13,840 nucleotides of DNA from JBHPHI01 sp042569595 (GTDB lineage: Bacteria > Patescibacteriota > Microgenomatia > UBA1400 > 2-01-FULL-45-11), in contig JBHPHI010000022.1 in the NCBI GenBank assembly GCA_042569595.1, positions 1 through 13,840 on the forward strand, in the 5' to 3' direction. How positions within the stretch are numbered: position 1 is the stretch's first letter; each line of letters begins with the position of its first letter. Shown one piece after another: positions 5,458 to 11,854 of the stretch. The notes below the pieces were generated by a model, which saw nothing but the letters and a program-made list of their open reading frames with translations, had not been told where the DNA came from and ran no database searches. Made by a program: the position numbers and the translations under genes.

Positions 5458-5889
5458 ATGAGAATATTTGTTGGTGCAGATCATAGGGGATTTAAACTAA
5501 AGCAAGATTTGGTGGCATTTTTAAAAACCTTAGGACACGAAGTGATTGATGTTGGAGCAAGTGTTTATGATAGTGATGATGATTATGTAGATTATGCAAG
5601 AAAGGCCTGCGAATCTCTTGAAGAAGGAGATAGGGGAATTCTGTTGTGCGGAAGTGGTCATGGAGTGGATATTGTGGCAAACAAACATAAGGGAATTAGA
5701 GGGATACTTGGATTTAATCTTGAAGTGGTTGTTCAGGGAAGAGAGCATGAGGACGCAAACGTGCTAAGCATTCCCGCTGAGTGGGTAGAAAAAGAGGAAG
5801 TTTTCGAAATGGCAAAAACTTTCATGGAGACAAGCTTTTCTGGTAAGGAAAACTATAAAAGACGAATAGAGAAAATAGGATCTCTTTGA
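5458..5889 (+). CDS. rpiB: Ribose-5-phosphate isomerase B (RpiB/LacAB family)
   Basis: Interconverts ribose 5-phosphate and ribulose 5-phosphate. The ATG at 5458 gives MRIFVGADHRGFKLK, the family N-terminus; a GTG two codons upstream is possible but less likely. Of 143 aa, landmarks are ADHRGFKLK with the phosphate-contacting Asp-His, DDYVDYARK (usual Pro replaced by Val), GILLCGSGHGVDIVANK with the active-site Cys C64, and GREHEDANVL with His97. In the usual CGTGIG loop, Thr is Ser66 and Ile is His68, so substrate preference may be shifted toward another aldose phosphate. No Shine-Dalgarno is visible. It heads a run of pentose-phosphate genes; its TGA overlaps the next ATG as TGATG. Confidence 0.9.
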   Translation: MRIFVGADHRGFKLKQDLVAFLKTLGHEVIDVGASVYDSDDDYVDYARKACESLEEGDRGILLCGSGHGVDIVANKHKGIRGILGFNLEVVVQGREHEDANVLSIPAEWVEKEEVFEMAKTFMETSFSGKENYKRRIEKIGSL

Positions 5890-6524
5890 TGAATAAGAGT
5901 ATAATTCCTGGAATATTAACAGATTCTTTTGATGACTTGCAGGAAAAAATCAATGCGGCCAGTGGTTTTTGTGAAAGGGCTAGCATTGATGTAATTGACG
6001 GGGTGTTTGCAAACAACGTTACGGTTATGCCTGAAAGTTTTTCTGAGTTGATTTTTGGGGAAATGAAAATTGATGTTCAGTTGATGGTAAATGATCCTGT
6101 AGATCATCTTGGTTATTTACACTCATCAGGAACAGATAGGGTGTTTGGGCATATTGAGAGAATGGGTAGTATGCGCGAGTTTATGGAGGAATGTCAAAAT
6201 CTGTCTATTCATCCAGGGCTGGCTTTAGATCTTTACACTCCGATAAATTCTATTGAAGAAGATTTATTGTCTGATGTTGAGGGGTTGCTTTTAATGTCTG
6301 TAAAAGCTGGGTTTTCAGGACAGCAGTATGTAGATATTTCAAGTAAGGTAAAAGAATTGAGGGATTTGGGTTTTGGAGGCGATATTGTTGTGGATGGGGG
6401 AATGAATAAAAATACAATTCCCTCATTAATTGAAAGTGGAGCAAATCAATTTTCGGTAACTTCTAAGATATGGAAAAACAATGATCCCGCCTTGAGTTAC
6501 AAAGAACTAGCTGGTTTACTTTAA
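5889..6524 (+). CDS. Ribulose-phosphate 3-epimerase-like protein lacking both metal-binding His
   Basis: A TIM-barrel protein of 211 aa recognisable along its length as Rpe family: SIIPGILTDSF at the N-terminus (usual APSILSADF), IDVIDGVFANNVTVMP (usual HVDVMDGHFVPNLTIGP), VQLMVNDP (usual VHLMIENP), LLLMSVKAGFSGQQYV (nearly canonical) and IVVDGGMNKNTI. The active-site changes matter. The N-terminal Ser is Gly8, the first metal His is Ser32 and the second metal His is Gln64. The two metal/catalytic Asp residues, D34 and D169, remain. Canonical Rpe needs two His and two Asp to hold its divalent metal, so ordinary epimerase activity is doubtful. The ATG at 5889 has AGGA eight bases upstream; the in-frame TTG at 5886 is rejected. 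Operon position between rpiB and tkt still argues for a pentose-phosphate role, possibly with altered chemistry or as a binding protein. Confidence 0.82.
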   Translation: MNKSIIPGILTDSFDDLQEKINAASGFCERASIDVIDGVFANNVTVMPESFSELIFGEMKIDVQLMVNDPVDHLGYLHSSGTDRVFGHIERMGSMREFMEECQNLSIHPGLALDLYTPINSIEEDLLSDVEGLLLMSVKAGFSGQQYVDISSKVKELRDLGFGGDIVVDGGMNKNTIPSLIESGANQFSVTSKIWKNNDPALSYKELAGLL

Positions 6525-6526
6525 GT

Positions 6527-7162
6527 ATGAAGAAAACTGCCCACTCAAAATTTAAGATTATTCATAAGGTTGCATTTTTTGGAGATGCAGCAGTTCCACC
6601 CGACAGTGATGTTTATAAAAATGCTTTTGATGCTGCAAAACTATTGGGAGAGCAAGGTTTTGTGACTGTTAATGGAGGTGGTCCTGGGGTGATGGAGGCA
6701 GCTACTAAGGGAGCTGAATCTGTGGGTGGAGAAACTGTAACGGTAACGTTTTATCCAAAATACGCTACAGGTTTTGAGGGTAAGTATGTAGGGAATGTGG
6801 CTGATAAAGAAGTGGTAACAAATGACTATATCGAAAGAATGTTTACGCTAATGGCTGAGTCGGATATGTTTTTGATATTTAAGGGGGGGACGGGGACTGT
6901 AAGTGAGTTTGGAACAGCTTGGGTTTTGGGCAAACTTTACTATGGACACCATAAACCTTTTATTTTGGTGGGGTCATTTTGGAGGCCAATCGTATATGCG
7001 ATGCAAGAAAATTTGTTGTTAGATGAAAAAGAGATGGATGTGTTTGAGGTTGTTGATGATGTTGATGGTCTTTTGCCTGCAATAGAGCATCTTGAGTGGA
7101 AAATGCAGCAGGCCGATCACACACACTGCAAAGTGTGTGCTGAGCATGCATTTATGAACTAG
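6527..7162 (+). CDS. LOG-family nucleoside monophosphate phosphoribohydrolase-like protein
   Basis: 211 aa, Rossmann-like LOG fold, often misannotated as lysine decarboxylase. Known members split the N-glycosidic bond of a nucleoside 5'-monophosphate to give a base and ribose 5-phosphate. Visible are KVAFFGDAAVPPDSDVY, VNGGGPGVMEAATKGA (residues 48-63), the Arg in DYIERMFTLMAESD (R104) and the phosphate loop FKGGTGTVSEFGTAW with Glu127. R104 and E127 match the catalytic pair; the usual PGG begins with Lys (K119) instead of Pro. The extreme C-terminus adds a Cys/His cluster, H198, H200, C201, C204 and H207, that could bind zinc. It begins 2 bases after the Rpe-like gene without a Shine-Dalgarno. 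The setting among pentose-phosphate genes fits a ribose 5-phosphate-producing enzyme. The substrate is unknown. Confidence 0.85.
   Translation: MKKTAHSKFKIIHKVAFFGDAAVPPDSDVYKNAFDAAKLLGEQGFVTVNGGGPGVMEAATKGAESVGGETVTVTFYPKYATGFEGKYVGNVADKEVVTNDYIERMFTLMAESDMFLIFKGGTGTVSEFGTAWVLGKLYYGHHKPFILVGSFWRPIVYAMQENLLLDEKEMDVFEVVDDVDGLLPAIEHLEWKMQQADHTHCKVCAEHAFMN
7120..7139 (+). repeat. Perfect 8-bp stem with GCAA loop at the end of the LOG gene
   Basis: CACACACT (7120-7127) pairs with AGTGTGTG (7132-7139) around a GCAA tetraloop of the stable GNRA class. It lies inside the coding sequence for the Cys/His tail, 31 bases before the transketolase ATG. No U-tract follows, so it is not a classic terminator; it could affect mRNA processing or the relative expression of the downstream genes. 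Confidence 0.5.
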
Positions 7163-7170
7163 ATATTTCT

Positions 7171-9000
7171 ATGAACGATTTAGAATCTCTATCGAAATTA
7201 GTTCGATCATACATACTGAGGTCGACTACAAAGGCTGGGAGTGGACACCCAACTTCTAGTCTTTCTGCGGTTGAATTGATGGTGGGATTAATGTTTGGGG
7301 GGGGTTTTAAGTATGATCTGAAAAATCCCTCTTATCACAACAATGATCGTCTAATTTTTTCAAAAGGACATGCTTCTCCACTACTTTATTCTCTTTGGAG
7401 CGTGGCTGGAGCGTTAAGTGAAGAACAACTGATGACACTTAGGAAGTTTGGAAGTCCAATAGAAGGACATCCAACAATGGAGTTTGACTACACCGAGGTG
7501 GCAACAGGCTCTTTAGGTCAGGGACTTTCTGTGGGTTTGGGTATGGCGATGAATGCAAGGATGGATAATTATTCATATAAAACCTATGTGTTGTTGGGTG
7601 ATAGCGAAATGGCTGAAGGGTCGAATTGGGAAGCAATGCAGGTGGGGGCGCACCATAAGGTTGATAATTTAGTAGGAATAGTGGATTTGAATAGATTGGG
7701 GCAGCGAGGGGAGACTATGTATGGAAAAGACGCTGGAAATCTTGCAAAAAAAGTTGAGGCATTTGGATGGAACACTCTTGTGGTTGATGGTCACGATATT
7801 AAAGAAATACTAATGGCTTATCAACAAGTTGGGTTTATGAAAGATAAGCCCACAATGATTGTGGCCAAAACAATTAAAGGAAAAGGGGCTTCTTTTTTAG
7901 AAGATAAGAGTGGATGGCATGGAAAGGTTTTGGATGATGATCAGTTGAGGGATGCGTTAGAAGAGTTGGGTGATGTTAATAGTCAGGAAAGAGGAGAGAT
8001 TTTTCCTCCGAAGAGAGTAGAAAAACTTGTTTTAAAATCTAGAGATTTGGATGAAATTGATAGTGAATACAGTGAAAAAATATCTACCAGAGAAGCGTAT
8101 GGTCATGCGTTGGTTGAGAGTTTTCCAAAGTATCCCAACATGGTAGTGCTTGATGCTGAAGTTTCGAATTCTACGTATGCTGAAACTTTTAAGAAAAAAT
8201 ATCCGAAGAGGTTTTTAGAGATGTTTATTGCTGAACAAAACATGGTTGGAGTGGCTTGTGGGTTGGCGCTTAGGGGGAAGATTCCTTTTGTTTCCACTTT
8301 TGCATCTTTTTTTACGAGAGCTGTTGATCAAATTCGTGTGAGTCAATATTCGAAAGCAAACGTGAATTTTATTGGATCACACGCAGGAGTGTCTATTGGT
8401 GAGGATGGACCAACACAAATGGGCCTTGAAGATATTGCAATATTTAGATCAATTCTTGATAGTGTGGTTTTATATCCCTGCGACCATGTGTCTGAGGAAA
8501 AGCTAGTTTTGTCGATGATCGAGCACTCAGGAATTTGTTACATGAGAACAACAAGAATGAATACAGAACCTATATATGGACCGTCTGAAAAATTTGAAAT
8601 TGGCGGAAGTAAGGTGTTAAAACACAGCAATAATGATGTGGTGACTTTGATTGGAGCGGGAGTTACTTTGTACGAATGTTTGAAGGCGCATGATGTTCTT
8701 TTGGAAAATAAAATAAAAACTAGAGTAATTGACATGTACTCAATTAAACCGATTGATGTTGAAACATTGGTTTCTGCTTGTAAAGAAACAAAATCTCTTA
8801 TTGTGGTTGAGGATCATTTTGCTGAGGGCGGAATGTGTGAAGCCATTCGTAGCGGGCTAGTTCATGAGAGCGTGCCAATCCACTCTCTTGCGGTAAGAAA
8901 AATGCCAAAAAGTGGAAAACCTGACGAGCTGTTGGAGTATGAGGAGATAAATAGTGATTCAATTATAAATAAAGTTTATGAAATTACATCTAGTCTATAA
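7171..9000 (+). CDS. tkt: Transketolase (single-chain, short type)
   Basis: Thiamine-diphosphate enzyme that moves two-carbon ketol units between sugar phosphates, linking pentose phosphates to glycolysis. All three domains are in one 609-aa chain. Visible are SGHPTSS with H26, SKGHASPLLYS with H67, the substrate loop EGHPTME, the cofactor motif GDSEMAEGSNWEAM (from G143) continuing to DLNRLGQ, the catalytic Glu in FIAEQNMVGVACG (E355), STFASFFTRAVDQIR, and SHAGVSIGEDGPTQM. The last domain ends with RVIDMYSIKPID and VVEDHFAEGGM. It is about 50 residues shorter than E. coli TktA, and its motifs (DLNRLGQ, STFASFFTRAVDQIR) resemble the short type that includes animal TKT. It starts 8 bases after the LOG gene with no Shine-Dalgarno. 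Confidence 0.96.
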   Translation: MNDLESLSKLVRSYILRSTTKAGSGHPTSSLSAVELMVGLMFGGGFKYDLKNPSYHNNDRLIFSKGHASPLLYSLWSVAGALSEEQLMTLRKFGSPIEGHPTMEFDYTEVATGSLGQGLSVGLGMAMNARMDNYSYKTYVLLGDSEMAEGSNWEAMQVGAHHKVDNLVGIVDLNRLGQRGETMYGKDAGNLAKKVEAFGWNTLVVDGHDIKEILMAYQQVGFMKDKPTMIVAKTIKGKGASFLEDKSGWHGKVLDDDQLRDALEELGDVNSQERGEIFPPKRVEKLVLKSRDLDEIDSEYSEKISTREAYGHALVESFPKYPNMVVLDAEVSNSTYAETFKKKYPKRFLEMFIAEQNMVGVACGLALRGKIPFVSTFASFFTRAVDQIRVSQYSKANVNFIGSHAGVSIGEDGPTQMGLEDIAIFRSILDSVVLYPCDHVSEEKLVLSMIEHSGICYMRTTRMNTEPIYGPSEKFEIGGSKVLKHSNNDVVTLIGAGVTLYECLKAHDVLLENKIKTRVIDMYSIKPIDVETLVSACKETKSLIVVEDHFAEGGMCEAIRSGLVHESVPIHSLAVRKMPKSGKPDELLEYEEINSDSIINKVYEITSSL

Positions 9001-9002
9001 GG

Positions 9003-9008
9003 TATACT
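9003..9008 (+). promoter_or_regulatory. -10 element immediately upstream of the PfkB-family gene
   Basis: TATACT lies just after the tkt stop and six bases before the ATG at 9015. No convincing -35 is found 16-18 bases upstream. If used, transcription would begin at or beside the start codon, giving a leaderless mRNA. The gene may instead simply be read from the upstream operon. Confidence 0.35.
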
Positions 9009-9014
9009 GATTTT

Positions 9015-9965
9015 ATGAATTTTGATGTTGTTTGTGTTGGGTCAGCTCTTTTGGATGTGTATATGAAATCTGATAAGTTCATTAAGGTGACTTCACCAAT
9101 ATTTTCTGAAGGAGTTGCATTATGTGAAGTGTATGGTGGAAAAACTGAGATATCTGAAGCTGAAGTAACTTCCGGGGGAGGAGGAACAAATAATGCGGTT
9201 TCGTTTGCAAGAAAAGGGTTAAAAACAGGCTTGATTGCTGAAATGGGAACAGATTTGGTGGCCTCATTCATAAAGCTTGAGCTTGAAAAGGAGGGTGTTG
9301 ATACGTCTATGTTGGTTCAAGAGTCTGGAGAAGAAACGGGCATTTCTTCGATTATGGTGGCAAATGATGGTGGGAGAAGTGTGGCTGTTCACAGGGGAGC
9401 GAGCAAAATGCTGACGAAAGAAGATGTCCTTTGGGATAGACTTAACCCCAAATGGATTTATATAAGCTCTTTGGGTGGGGAAATGGCGCTTTTGGAGGGG
9501 CTAATTGGACACGCGAAATCTAAGGGGATTAAAGTGGCCGTTAATCCTGGGATGTCAGAAATCGAAAAAATAAGTGGCTGGGGTGGAATGAAGCTTTTTG
9601 AAGGTGTTGATGTGCTGCTGGTGAATAGGCAGGAAGCAACAAAGCTTTCCGGAATAGATTTTTCTGATGAATCTGTTTGGCAAGGGGATCAGTGTATTGA
9701 GGGGCCTAAGATTTGTGTCATCACAGATGGATCAAATGCAGGAAGAGTGTTCGTAGGCGGGGTTTGTAAAAAATATGAAGTAAATCCTATTAATGCAGTG
9801 GAACAAACTGGAGCAGGTGATGGTTTTGGTAGCGCTCTAGTTGCTGCGTTGATTTTAGGGAAGGATGTAGATACTGCTATTTTGTGGGCAAAAAAACAGT
9901 CAGCTTCTGTGGTTTCTCATATGGGACCAAAGAAAGGCCTTTTGACTCTTGAACAGCTGTCTTAA
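9015..9965 (+). CDS. PfkB-family carbohydrate/nucleoside kinase, substrate unknown
   Basis: ATP-dependent kinase of the ribokinase superfamily, 316 aa. The N-terminal strand DVVCVGSALLDVYM leads into signature 1, SGGGGTNNAVSFARKG, then AEMGTDLVASFIKLELEKEGVDT. Near the C-terminus, signature 2 reads VEQTGAGDGFGSALVAAL, with the catalytic Asp of GAGD; the usual DTTGAGD start is EQTGAGD. LLVNRQEATKLSG and CVITDGSNAGRV are also typical. A segment after residue 28 (SPIFSEGVALCEVYGGKTEIS) is longer than in simple ribokinases and probably forms the substrate lid. The sugar cannot be read from the sequence: ribose, a nucleoside or a hexose phosphate are all possible. Directly downstream of tkt, a kinase feeding the pentose-phosphate pool is plausible. 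No normally spaced Shine-Dalgarno is present. Confidence 0.88.
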   Translation: MNFDVVCVGSALLDVYMKSDKFIKVTSPIFSEGVALCEVYGGKTEISEAEVTSGGGGTNNAVSFARKGLKTGLIAEMGTDLVASFIKLELEKEGVDTSMLVQESGEETGISSIMVANDGGRSVAVHRGASKMLTKEDVLWDRLNPKWIYISSLGGEMALLEGLIGHAKSKGIKVAVNPGMSEIEKISGWGGMKLFEGVDVLLVNRQEATKLSGIDFSDESVWQGDQCIEGPKICVITDGSNAGRVFVGGVCKKYEVNPINAVEQTGAGDGFGSALVAALILGKDVDTAILWAKKQSASVVSHMGPKKGLLTLEQLS

Positions 9966-9989
9966 TAGTGATTAATTAGTGGAGGAATT

Positions 9990-10184
9990 ATGGCAAGAAA
10001 AAAAATTAAAAAACAAAGCAATGAATTGAATCAAAAAACTTTTTGGGCTGTTGTTTTGATTTTTGTGGGGGTGTTTTTGTTAGCTAGAAATTTGGGACTG
10101 ATTCCTGATCAATTAGCTTTGTTTTGGCCAGTATTGTTGGTGATGTTGGGTTTAATAGGGTTGTCGCAAGGTTTGTCAAAATAA
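9990..10184 (+). CDS. Small membrane protein, DUF5668/LiaI-LiaF transmembrane-like
   Basis: 64 aa. A Lys-rich cytoplasmic N-terminus (MARKKIKKQSNELNQK) precedes two membrane helices, about residues 18-35 and 42-59, joined by NLGLIPDQ. The pattern FWAVVLIFVGVFLLARNLGLIP, then FWPVLLVMLGLIGL, fits the two-helix module named DUF5668 or the LiaI-LiaF-like membrane region, which is seen alone or attached to envelope-stress sensors; here it stands alone. The ATG has a good Shine-Dalgarno, GGAGG at 9981-9985, 24 bases after the kinase stop. The module has no known catalytic role. Confidence 0.75.
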   Translation: MARKKIKKQSNELNQKTFWAVVLIFVGVFLLARNLGLIPDQLALFWPVLLVMLGLIGLSQGLSK

Positions 10185-10225
10185 ATTCGTATTAGAATTA
10201 TTTATTTCCTGCCTGGTAATAAATT

Positions 10226-10921
10226 ATGACTGTAAAGAAAAAAGGAACTCAAATTGCGATTGATGGACCGGTTGCTGCTGGGAAAAGCTCTGTAGCAAAG
10301 GGTGTGGCAAAGAAATTGGGATATGTATATATAGATACGGGAGCAATGTACAGAGCAGTTGCTTTGTATATGGAAAGTATGGGGGTTAGTTGGGAGAATG
10401 AAAGCGCTGTTTCTGAAAATGTGTCTAATGCAAAAATAAGGTTAGCAAAACCTGTAGGAAAAAAAGATGATGGTAGGCCAGTTAGTGTTTATCTTGGAAG
10501 TGAAGATGTAAGTTGGGAGATTAGAAACAGCCATATTGCTGAAGGTGCAAGTGTGATGGGTAAGTATCCAAAAGTTAGGAAAGAATTGGTAAAACAACAA
10601 CAAAAAATGGCTCAGGGAGAGAGTGTTGTGATGGAGGGAAGAGATATATGTTTAAGAGTGTTGCCAAAAGCAGAGTTTAAAATATTTATGACTGCTGATG
10701 TTGGAAAGCGAGTATTAAGAAAGTGGGAATATCTTAAGGAGAGGGGTATAAATCTTACAAAAGCTCAAGTAAAGGATGATCTAACAAGAAGAGATGAGAG
10801 AGAAATGAACAGAAAAATTGATCCGCTAAAACCTGTTCGTGGAGCATGGGTGTTGGATACTTCGGGTATGAATATAGATGAGGTTATTGATACAATTTGT
10901 GAAAGAGTAAAAAGTATTTAA
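10226..10921 (+). CDS. cmk: Cytidylate kinase (first of a tandem pair, intact P-loop)
   Basis: Phosphorylates CMP and dCMP to the diphosphates using ATP. 231 aa, close to the usual Cmk length. The P-loop GPVAAGKSS (residues 14-22) keeps the Walker A Lys20. Next are YIDTGAMYRAVAL, the NMP-binding insert with SEDVSWEIRNSHIAEGAS, the CMP-contacting VVMEGRDI, and the lid-side segment RRDEREMNRKIDPLKP, ending in WVLDTSGM. After GRDI the usual GTVV is CLRV, an unusual change next to the substrate site. No Shine-Dalgarno precedes the ATG; the upstream sequence TGGTAATAA could instead be an extended -10 very near the start. The second copy follows after 7 bases. Confidence 0.92.
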   Translation: MTVKKKGTQIAIDGPVAAGKSSVAKGVAKKLGYVYIDTGAMYRAVALYMESMGVSWENESAVSENVSNAKIRLAKPVGKKDDGRPVSVYLGSEDVSWEIRNSHIAEGASVMGKYPKVRKELVKQQQKMAQGESVVMEGRDICLRVLPKAEFKIFMTADVGKRVLRKWEYLKERGINLTKAQVKDDLTRRDEREMNRKIDPLKPVRGAWVLDTSGMNIDEVIDTICERVKSI

Positions 10922-10928
10922 CGTTTTT

Positions 10929-11630
10929 GTGAAAGAAGTTTTTCAAATTGCGATTGATGGTCCGGTTGGAGCTGGATCAAGCACTGTGGCGAGGTTGGTC
11001 TCGGAGAGGCTTGGGTTTTTGTTTGTTGATACGGGCGCAATGTACAGAGCTATAACCTTATTAGGAATGAGGGCAGGAGTGGATTTGGGGGATGAGAGGG
11101 TGTTGGTGGAAATTGCTTCAAAGGCGAGTATTGAGATGAAGAATCCTTCTAAAAATGATATGGATGGTAGGCTTGTGACAGTCTTGTTGGATGGAGAAGA
11201 TGTAAGTTGGCAAATAAGAACAAAGGAGGTGAGCGCGAACACCCCATTGGTTGCATCTTTACCAAAAATTAGAGAGGTGTTGGTTAAAAATCAGCAAGAA
11301 ATTGCGAGCATGCAGAATGTTGTAATGGAGGGAAGAGATATCACTTACAAAGTTTTACCAAGTGCTCAGTTAAAGATATATTTAACTGCAAGCGAACATG
11401 AGAGGGCAAATAGAAGATATAAACAACTTTTGGGTAAGGGAGAAAATGTAGATTATAAAAAAATACTTGAACAGATAAAGAAGAGAGATGAAATGGATAT
11501 GAATAGAGAAGCTGATCCTCTAAAGATTGTGGAGGATGCGTGGGTGTTGGATACTACAGACATGACAATAGAAGAGGTGGTAAGTCAAATATTCGATCGT
11601 GTTGAAAGGATGAGAAATGGTTCTAGGTAA
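10929..11630 (+). CDS. Cytidylate kinase paralog with Walker A Lys replaced by Ser
   Basis: 233 aa, homologous end to end with the gene just upstream (shared DGPV, FVDTGAMYRAITL, GEDVSWQIR, VVMEGRDI, RRYKQLL, KKRDEMDMNREADPLKI, AWVLDTT). The decisive difference is the P-loop GPVGAGSSTVAR: the Lys that binds ATP phosphates in GxxGxGK(S/T) is Ser17, encoded TCA, which is more than one base from a Lys codon. All other recognisable substrate-binding motifs, including YRA, GRD and RDExDMNR, are kept, so the gene is under selection and not decaying. It could use ATP less efficiently, bind CMP as a regulator, pair with the first copy, or use another residue in place of the Lys. The start is GTG with no Shine-Dalgarno, 7 bases after the first copy; translation is probably coupled. 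Confidence 0.88.
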   Translation: MKEVFQIAIDGPVGAGSSTVARLVSERLGFLFVDTGAMYRAITLLGMRAGVDLGDERVLVEIASKASIEMKNPSKNDMDGRLVTVLLDGEDVSWQIRTKEVSANTPLVASLPKIREVLVKNQQEIASMQNVVMEGRDITYKVLPSAQLKIYLTASEHERANRRYKQLLGKGENVDYKKILEQIKKRDEMDMNREADPLKIVEDAWVLDTTDMTIEEVVSQIFDRVERMRNGSR

Positions 11631-11853
11631 AAAGAAGCCGAGCAAAAAAGAAAAACAAAACTCTTTAGAAGAGCCTAAAAAAGCTAAAAAAAAGAAAAAG
11701 AAGTCATATGAGGGTAGTAGGTGGGGAGCGTTGGTTTTGTTGATTGTTTCTGTTGTGTTGTCTTTGGGGTTTTATTTTTATGGGACTTGGGTGAACAAAA
11801 GTGTGGATTTTGATTTTGGGGGAATAATAAACTCCTGGGAATACAGCAGGTAG
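11617..11853 (+). CDS. Lys-rich single-pass membrane protein, function unknown
   Basis: 78 aa, not recognised. The first 35 residues are strongly basic, including KKAKKKKKKSYEGSR. They are followed by one hydrophobic helix, about residues 36-57 (WGALVLLIVSVVLSLGFYFYG), and a short acidic/aromatic tail VDFDFGGIINSWEYSR that is probably outside the membrane. The basic part would stay in the cytoplasm and could contact nucleic acid or lipid head groups (inference). The ATG lies 14 bases inside the end of the second cytidylate kinase, and AAGGA (about 11606) gives a suitable Shine-Dalgarno, so it belongs to that operon. It ends one base before the stop of the converging PBP gene. Confidence 0.7.
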   Translation: MVLGKKKPSKKEKQNSLEEPKKAKKKKKKSYEGSRWGALVLLIVSVVLSLGFYFYGTWVNKSVDFDFGGIINSWEYSR

Positions 11854-11854
11854 A

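Noticed and set aside
8990..9271. 93-residue open frame on the minus strand opposite the PfkB-family gene
   Set aside because: It lies wholly within a well supported gene, has no Shine-Dalgarno or family motif, and looks like a shadow of the codon bias of the + strand.
10943..11242. 99-residue open frame on the minus strand opposite the second cytidylate kinase
   Set aside because: Low-complexity Ser/Thr/Pro-rich shadow of the + strand gene, with no recognisable features.
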